From Sphingobacteriaceae bacterium (GTDB lineage Bacteria; Bacteroidota; Bacteroidia; Sphingobacteriales; Sphingobacteriaceae): DNA of 64,000 nucleotides. Position 1 is the first letter of the stretch. Each line of letters starts with the position of its first letter. The position numbers and the translations under genes were made by a program. The notes beneath the pieces are model-generated. The model had not been told where the DNA came from and did no database searches. It saw nothing but the letters and a program-made list of their open reading frames with translations. Of this stretch, positions 59,447 to 64,000 are shown piece after piece. Location: assembly GCA_017745075.1 (NCBI GenBank), contig JAGIAD010000029.1, positions 744,001 to 808,000 on the forward strand, in the 5' to 3' direction.

Positions 59447-60007
59447 ATGGCAAAAGCATCAGAAATAAAAACAGGGAATATCCTTCGCGTAAACAACGAA
59501 CTGGTTACTGTTGACGAATGGAATCACCGTACCCCAGGTAAAGGTGGAGCATTTTACACAGGTAAATTCCGCAACATTAAATCGGGCAGAATTGTTGAAG
59601 CCCGTATGAATACCGACGAGGTTGTAGAAATTTGCCGCGTTGAAACCAACGATTACCAGTATTTATACGAAGAAGGTGATTATCTGGTAGTAATGGATAA
59701 TAATACCTACGAACAGTTTAATGTTGAAAAAGCATTATTTGGTTCGGCCATCAAATTCCTGAAAGAAGGAATGAATGTTCTTGTTTCTATGGAAAGCGAC
59801 GAAGCCATTATGGCGCAGTTGCCAAACTTTGCAGAATTTGAAATTACTTATTCGGAACCTGCGGTTAAGGGCGATACCTCTACCAACGCTTTAAAAGCAG
59901 CAACATTAGAAAATGGTGTTGAAGTTAAGGTTCCGATGTTCGTGAACCAGGGCGATAAAATTAAAATCGATACCCGCACCGGCGATTATGTTGAGCGTGT
60001 AAAGTAA
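59447..60007 (+). CDS. efp: Elongation factor P with Lys at the tip position
   Basis: A second 186-residue EF-P, 120 bases after the first and similar along its whole length (same VETNDYQYLYE, VVMDNNT and KFLKEGMNV blocks). The loop reads RTPGKGGAF, with Lys32 in the place that is beta-lysylated in E. coli or aminopentanolylated in Bacillus. It should be the canonical translation factor. No modification enzyme gene (epmA/epmB, earP, ymfI) is visible here. A terminator follows at 60026-60055. Confidence 0.96.
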   Translation: MAKASEIKTGNILRVNNELVTVDEWNHRTPGKGGAFYTGKFRNIKSGRIVEARMNTDEVVEICRVETNDYQYLYEEGDYLVVMDNNTYEQFNVEKALFGSAIKFLKEGMNVLVSMESDEAIMAQLPNFAEFEITYSEPAVKGDTSTNALKAATLENGVEVKVPMFVNQGDKIKIDTRTGDYVERVK

Positions 60008-60025
60008 TTTAAACGAAATACCGAA

Positions 60026-60055
60026 AAGCCTCTAAAATTTAATTTTTAGGGGCTT
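60026..60055 (+). terminator. Terminator after the second efp gene
   Basis: AAGCCTCTAAAA pairs with TTTTAGGGGCTT (12 base pairs, one G-T) and is followed by TTTTTATTTT. Confidence 0.85.
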
Positions 60056-60285
60056 TTTTTATTTTAAGACCTGTAAGGTTTTTGAAATCGTATCTCTTAG
60101 ATCTACTAAGATTACTTAAATGGTCATTTTTTTAGAAAAGCAGGGTTAGTGCACGCTGTTTACGACAGCCCCGCTATTCGCTTCAAAGCCTTGGCTCGTG
60201 CCTTACCTTCGGGTTTTACGCTGCTATCGGGTTTATTTAACAAAAGCCTGCAGGTTTTTCGAAACTTCCGGGATTTGAAAAATAT

Positions 60286-60293
60286 TATCTTTG
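60286..60293 (+). promoter_or_regulatory. -7 box of the cyclo-ligase gene, predicted leaderless
   Basis: TATCTTTG is followed after four bases (TTTT) by the ATG at 60298, the same spacing as at lpxD. The -33 region is weak (GTTTTTC). Confidence 0.5.
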
Positions 60294-60297
60294 TTTT

Positions 60298-60858
60298 ATG
60301 TTAAAAGCCGAAATCAGAAAACAAGCACTGAAAGACAGATTATTACTAACCGATTCGGCCTACGATACGCTGAATAAATCACTCTTAAATCAGTTTAAAA
60401 CGCTTGATTTTGGCGAAATTAAAACGCTTCACCTATTTTTGCCCATTATCGAAAAAAAAGAGCCTGATACTTTCCTGCTCATTGACTGGCTTAATAAAAA
60501 CCATCCCGAAATTAAAATAATTGTTCCTAAAGCCGACTTCGAAACAGCGTTAATGACTCATCACGAATATATTGGAATCCAGGATTTAAAGAAAAACGCT
60601 TACCACATTCTGGAACCTCAAAAAGGAAATGTGCATGAAGGCGAAATAGATATGGTTATCATCCCTATGCTGGCCTTCGATCTGCAGGGCTACCGCGTAG
60701 GTTATGGCAAAGGTTTTTACGATCGTTTTCTCCAGGGTATAAATGCTCAAAAAATAGGTTTATCTTTGTACCCTGCAATCGAAAAAATCGATGATGTAAA
60801 TGAATACGACATTAAACTCGATTTTTGCATTACACCAATAGGAATTATAAAATTTTAA
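60298..60858 (+). CDS. 5-formyltetrahydrofolate cyclo-ligase
   Basis: Converts 5-formyl-THF to 5,10-methenyl-THF with ATP. The 186-residue protein has the N-terminal basic helix MLKAEIRKQALKDRLLL, the folate-binding region HLFLPIIEKKEPDT and the ATP-binding signature MLAFDLQGYRVGYGKGFYDR near residue 125-145. A small 52-codon ORF follows after 9 bases. The gene stands near the histidine-degradation genes, which also feed one-carbon units to folate, but hutG here releases formamide. Confidence 0.95.
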   Translation: MLKAEIRKQALKDRLLLTDSAYDTLNKSLLNQFKTLDFGEIKTLHLFLPIIEKKEPDTFLLIDWLNKNHPEIKIIVPKADFETALMTHHEYIGIQDLKKNAYHILEPQKGNVHEGEIDMVIIPMLAFDLQGYRVGYGKGFYDRFLQGINAQKIGLSLYPAIEKIDDVNEYDIKLDFCITPIGIIKF

Positions 60859-60867
60859 GCTGCCACA

Positions 60868-61026
60868 ATGCCACAGGAAATTGTTCTCAAAACCGAAAAA
60901 CAATACGAAGACAACATGATTGCGCTATTTGAACTGCAGGAAAAGGAAGATTTAACTTCTGAAGACCTAAAGCAGATTGAACTGATGTTAAAAGCTGGCG
61001 AGAAATACGAAGCAGAGCACTTATAG
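60868..61026 (+). CDS. Small ORF, 52 residues, downstream of the cyclo-ligase
   Basis: ATG at 60868, nine bases after the cyclo-ligase stop, to TAG at 61024-61026. The product MPQEIVLKTEKQYEDN.. then LFELQEKEDLTSEDLKQIEL and LKAGEKYEAEHL is acidic, helical and compact, without low complexity. Third codon positions and composition look like coding sequence of this genome. No recognised family. It is probably translated with the cyclo-ligase. Confidence 0.5.
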   Translation: MPQEIVLKTEKQYEDNMIALFELQEKEDLTSEDLKQIELMLKAGEKYEAEHL

Positions 61027-61091
61027 TTCATTAGTTCACTTGCCATTGGTTTGAGTCGGGTGCTTCCAAAGGTCTTTACCTCCGCCGATTT

Positions 61092-61179
61092 TCGTCATCT
61101 CGACTGGAACGCAGTGGAATGGAGAGATCTACCTCGGGTTAGATTTATCAACTGCGTTGCACTTCGTTCGAAATGACGG
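61092..61179. repeat. REP-like palindromic repeat
   Basis: CGTCATCTCGACTGGAACGC..TGGAATGGAGAGATCT faces AACTGCGTTGCACTTC..GTTCGAAATGACG. Same family as at 6.1 and 20.5 kb. It lies between converging genes. Confidence 0.7.
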
Positions 61180-61193
61180 CACGAGAAGTTTCG

Positions 61194-62171
61194 CTACACA
61201 TTAGCTGCATGGCCCTTCACAAAATCACTCACCAGATAAGCAATTAATTTTGATGTGAGCTTACTCACCCGCCCATCAAGCATCCTTGTCGCGCCTTCGC
61301 TTATATGCAGGTAAGAAAATTTCCCGGCATGGCTTAAAATCAGCTTCCGAATATCATTAACCTCAAATCCTGAAGGCGTTTCAGCACTCGAAAGTACATT
61401 TTGAATACAATCCAAATCGATTTCCAAACCTGTAACAGGCCCTAATTCATCAAAATAACCGCTGGCATCAGCACCCATTAAAATATCATCGAAAAATGCG
61501 GCCTTTAGCTTAGGATTGTCTTCAATCTGGCTCAAAATCGCCTCATTATTATAGTTTTGATGCAGGCCATACATGAAATAATGATTAAGATAGTTTTCTT
61601 TTAAGGCATAAGAAAAACCATTTCCGCTATGCCTGCCTTCCAATTCCCTTAAATCGGCATGGGCATCTACATTTAGCACATCAATCGGGCCTTTACAAGC
61701 TAAAGAAGTACCTTTAATCATTCCATAAGCATTATTATGTCCCCCACCGATCACAATTGGCACTTTCCCAGCAGCTACAATTTTTTCGATTACAGGATAA
61801 ACCAACTCATCTATTTCGGCTACCTTATTTCTTAAAGCTTTAATAGAAGAATTTTCAGGCTCAGCAATTTCGAAATACCCCAAAACCAGAATTTCCTCCC
61901 CATTTAAAAAACGGTTACTCTGAATGTTCAGAAAAGCGGTTAAACTTGTCCGCCATGCCGATGCGGCGCCCGCAATACCCGCATTTGCCCTTACGCCGAT
62001 ATCTTCAGGGATGCCCAGCAATACAAATTTTGAGCGGTCAGTTTTTAATCCTTCTATCGAGATCACTTCATGCCGGTAGGTATTAACCCTTTCGCCAAGT
62101 TTGATTTCGCCATCACGATGGAGAATTAAATGCTCAATGTCGCTTTGCGAAAGTATTTTAAGCTTATCCAT
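61194..62171 (-). CDS. hutG: Formimidoylglutamase (HutG-like, arginase fold)
   Basis: Last step of histidine breakdown: N-formimidoyl-L-glutamate to glutamate and formamide. The ATG at 62171 (MDKLKILSQSDIEHL) is better than one four codons upstream. The 325-residue protein shows the manganese motifs of the ureohydrolase family: GGGHNNAYGMIKGT, NVDAHADLRELEG and GLEIDLDCIQN. Arg and Ser neighbours (GRHSGNGFSYAL) are also typical. It overlaps hutI by 8 bases. hutU and hutH are not in the window. Confidence 0.93.
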   Translation of the reverse strand: MDKLKILSQSDIEHLILHRDGEIKLGERVNTYRHEVISIEGLKTDRSKFVLLGIPEDIGVRANAGIAGAASAWRTSLTAFLNIQSNRFLNGEEILVLGYFEIAEPENSSIKALRNKVAEIDELVYPVIEKIVAAGKVPIVIGGGHNNAYGMIKGTSLACKGPIDVLNVDAHADLRELEGRHSGNGFSYALKENYLNHYFMYGLHQNYNNEAILSQIEDNPKLKAAFFDDILMGADASGYFDELGPVTGLEIDLDCIQNVLSSAETPSGFEVNDIRKLILSHAGKFSYLHISEGATRMLDGRVSKLTSKLIAYLVSDFVKGHAANV

Positions 62172-63402
62172 GATAAATCTCACCGTTTAAAATCACCGTA
62201 TCTACCTGGCTTTCACCAAAACTATACGGTAAATAGGCTATAGAAGGCATAGGTTTTGTAATAAATAAATTTGCTTTTTTCCCAACGGCAATGCTCCCAT
62301 AATTATCGCTTAGCTCCATTGCTGCCGCACCGTTTAAAGTGGCTGCATTGATGGCCTGCTCTGGAAACATTTTCATTTTAATACAGCCCAACGATACCAC
62401 AAAATTCATATTCCCTGAAGGTGTTGAGCCCGGATTGTAATCGGTAGCCAAAGCCACAGGCAAATCGGCTTTAATAAAGCTTTTAGCATCTGCAAATGGT
62501 ATACTCAAGTAAAACGAACACGAGGGCAATAATGTTACAATGGTATCGGCATTTCTTAATGTCTCAATGGTTTCGGGGTTACTTTCTTCCAAATGATCGA
62601 CCGAAATGGCTTTATTTTTAACCGCAACCTCAATAGCACCCGAAACAGAAAGCTGGTTGGCGTGTATTTTGGGCTTTAACCCATATTTTGCCCCAGCTTT
62701 GAGTATCTGATCGGTTTCTTCTACCGAGAAAAACCCTTTTTCACAGAAAGCATCGATATAATCGGCCAGGTTTTCTTCTGCTATGCGGGGCAGCATTTTA
62801 TCAATGATTAAGTTGATATAACCCTGGTGATCATTCTTAAATTCAGCCGGAAAAGCGTGTGCAGCCAAAAAAGTGGCTTTTATCGGAATTGGAAAATGAG
62901 CTTTCAACCTGCTGATCACCCGGAGCATTTTAATTTCACTTTCGGTAGTTAAGCCGTAACCACTTTTTATTTCGACTGCCCCTGTTCCCTGCAGAATCAT
63001 TTGTTTCAACCTAACCGCAGCGCTTTCAAACAACTCGTCTTCTGTTGCTTTTTGAAGTTTATTGGCCGAATTCAGAATCCCACCACCTGCAGCGGCAATT
63101 TCTTCGTAGGTTTTTCCCTGTATTTTCATCGAAAATTCTTCCTCTCGCGAGGCCGCAAAAACAATATGAGTATGGCTGTCGCACCATGAGGGGAAAACAT
63201 AACGACCTTCGGCGTTGTAAGATGGAAGATGTGCAATGGTAGATGGAAAACGCTTCATCTCACCAAAATCTTTTATCAGGCCATCTTCTATTAAAATCCA
63301 GGCATTTTCAAGCACAGGCAAATGATCCAGTTCGCCGCCGCGAAGCACTAATTTATCTTTAGGATGAAGACCTACAAGGCCTTTTATATTTGTGATCAGC
63401 AT
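62164..63402 (-). CDS. hutI: Imidazolonepropionase
   Basis: Third step of histidine breakdown: opens 4-imidazolone-5-propanoate to formimidoylglutamate. The 412-residue amidohydrolase has the metal site VFPSWCDSHTHIVFAASRE near residue 70, EIKSGYGLTTESEIKMLR, ATFLAAHAFPAEF, the HANQLS motif and the late ATDYNPGSTPSGNM. Its stop lies inside the hutG start region, so the two are translated in tandem. Upstream, toward 63430, nothing further of a hut operon is seen. Confidence 0.96.
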   Translation of the reverse strand: MLITNIKGLVGLHPKDKLVLRGGELDHLPVLENAWILIEDGLIKDFGEMKRFPSTIAHLPSYNAEGRYVFPSWCDSHTHIVFAASREEEFSMKIQGKTYEEIAAAGGGILNSANKLQKATEDELFESAAVRLKQMILQGTGAVEIKSGYGLTTESEIKMLRVISRLKAHFPIPIKATFLAAHAFPAEFKNDHQGYINLIIDKMLPRIAEENLADYIDAFCEKGFFSVEETDQILKAGAKYGLKPKIHANQLSVSGAIEVAVKNKAISVDHLEESNPETIETLRNADTIVTLLPSCSFYLSIPFADAKSFIKADLPVALATDYNPGSTPSGNMNFVVSLGCIKMKMFPEQAINAATLNGAAAMELSDNYGSIAVGKKANLFITKPMPSIAYLPYSFGESQVDTVILNGEIYHG

Positions 63403-63479
63403 TTCTCTAAAGGTTTAATTGTTCAAATGTTATAAATTGGTTAGTTGATTGGGTACTGTTAATCGATTAACCCAAAAAC

Positions 63480-64000
63480 CTAATCTATTTCCAAAAGCAC
63501 CGGGCAGTGATCCGAATGCACGGCATCGGGTAAAATTCTTACATTTTTCAGCCGGTTCTCCATAGGCCTTGTAGCCAGATGGTAATCGATACGCCAACCC
63601 AGGTTCTTCCCTCTTGATCCGGCCCTGTAACTCCACCAGGTATAATGATGCGGATCCTTATTAAAATGACGGAAAGTATCGATAAAACCATTATCCAAAA
63701 ATAACTGCATCCATTCTCTTTCTTCAGGTAAAAACCCGGAAGAATTGGCGTTTGATTTTGGATTATGGATGTCAATAGCAGTATGGCAGATGTTATAATC
63801 GCCGCTCACAATCAAATTGGGATATGTTTTACGCAATTCGCCTATATACTCATCAAAAAACCGCATAAACTCATATTTTTTCACCTGCCTTTCATCTCCG
63901 CTCGATCCGGATGGCATATATAAGCTCATTAAGGAAAAATTGTCAAAATCAGCCCTTAAAATCCGGCCTTCTTTATCGATCCATTCTTCACCGCAGCCAA
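63480..64000 (-). CDS. xth: Exodeoxyribonuclease III, 5' end cut by the window
   Basis: The frame stays open from 63480 to the last base, so the N-terminus lies beyond the window. An ATG at 63929 is internal, because coding sequence (GEEWIDKEGRILRADFDN) continues upstream of it. The visible part has VSGDYNICHTAIDIHNPKSN, WWSYRAGSRGKNLGWRIDYH and the final DAVHSDHCPVLLEID, which carry the catalytic Asp/Asn and His of the exonuclease III/AP endonuclease family. It repairs abasic sites. Confidence 0.93.
   Translation of the reverse strand, partial: GCGEEWIDKEGRILRADFDNFSLMSLYMPSGSSGDERQVKKYEFMRFFDEYIGELRKTYPNLIVSGDYNICHTAIDIHNPKSNANSSGFLPEEREWMQLFLDNGFIDTFRHFNKDPHHYTWWSYRAGSRGKNLGWRIDYHLATRPMENRLKNVRILPDAVHSDHCPVLLEID

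Noticed and set aside
1..64000. tRNA, rRNA, prophage or insertion sequence
   Set aside because: Reading all gaps showed no cloverleaf with CCA-type end, no rRNA stretches, no integrase or transposase frame.

Overview
The window looks like chromosome from a Bacteroidota bacterium of the Sphingobacteriaceae, most likely Pedobacter-like (inference). The signs are a fused LpxC/FabZ gene, the type IX secretion regulator PorX, Bacteroidota-type promoters (-7 box TAnnTTTG with TTTG about 19-21 bases upstream), ECF sigma/anti-sigma pairs, and many lipoprotein and signal-peptide genes. It is almost entirely coding. I see no rRNA, tRNA, phage, insertion sequence or CRISPR array.

Layout. 1-6 kb: a minus-strand group of small His/Gly-rich proteins with an Hsp20 and an ECF sigma factor, a DUF4197 protein, and a plus-strand sigma/anti-sigma pair. 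6.4-9.5 kb: a phosphate block (PiT transporter, DUF47 partner, PhoR-like kinase) with two Pho-box-like direct repeats. 9.5-14.5 kb: secG, a TPR-like protein, lptE, a sigma-54 activator and miaB. 15-20.5 kb: two tandem AsmA-like proteins, then LemA and a DUF3137 protein. 20.6-27.6 kb: a large minus-strand signalling cluster with CheB, CheR, single-domain response regulators, a 1196-residue hybrid kinase and a receiver-kinase, but no CheA, CheW or chemoreceptor. 27.6-34 kb: zinc peptidase, gltX, kinase-DinB-thioesterase, serine hydrolase. 34-38 kb: Crp-family regulator with a Gdx/SugE-type exporter, a sigma/anti-sigma pair, hydrolase, cold-shock protein. 38-48.9 kb: secreted hydrolases, peptidases and cell-wall enzymes. 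49-53.8 kb: alanine dehydrogenase-like gene, tsaE, porX, HD hydrolase. 53.9-58.3 kb: lpxD, lpxC-fabZ, lpxA, GNAT, ABC ATPase. 58.4-60.1 kb: a candidate structured RNA or attenuator followed by two tandem elongation factor P genes. 60.3-64 kb: 5-formyltetrahydrofolate cyclo-ligase, a 52-residue ORF, hutG, hutI and the 3' part of an exonuclease III gene.

Most notable: (i) tandem EF-P paralogues, one with Lys and one with Asn at the modified tip position, preceded by a promoter-hairpin-terminator unit with a 9-codon ORF and a possible antiterminator; (ii) TTAACA-N5-TTAACA boxes in front of both the phosphate-transport operon and the PhoR-like kinase; (iii) a ~283-base repeat family arranged in tandem at two distant sites in opposite orientation; (iv) CheR/CheB coupled to a hybrid kinase carrying a long Glu/Gln-rich coiled coil; (v) predicted leaderless promoters at lpxD and the cyclo-ligase gene. 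All functional statements rest on motif reading and memory of protein families; no database search was run.
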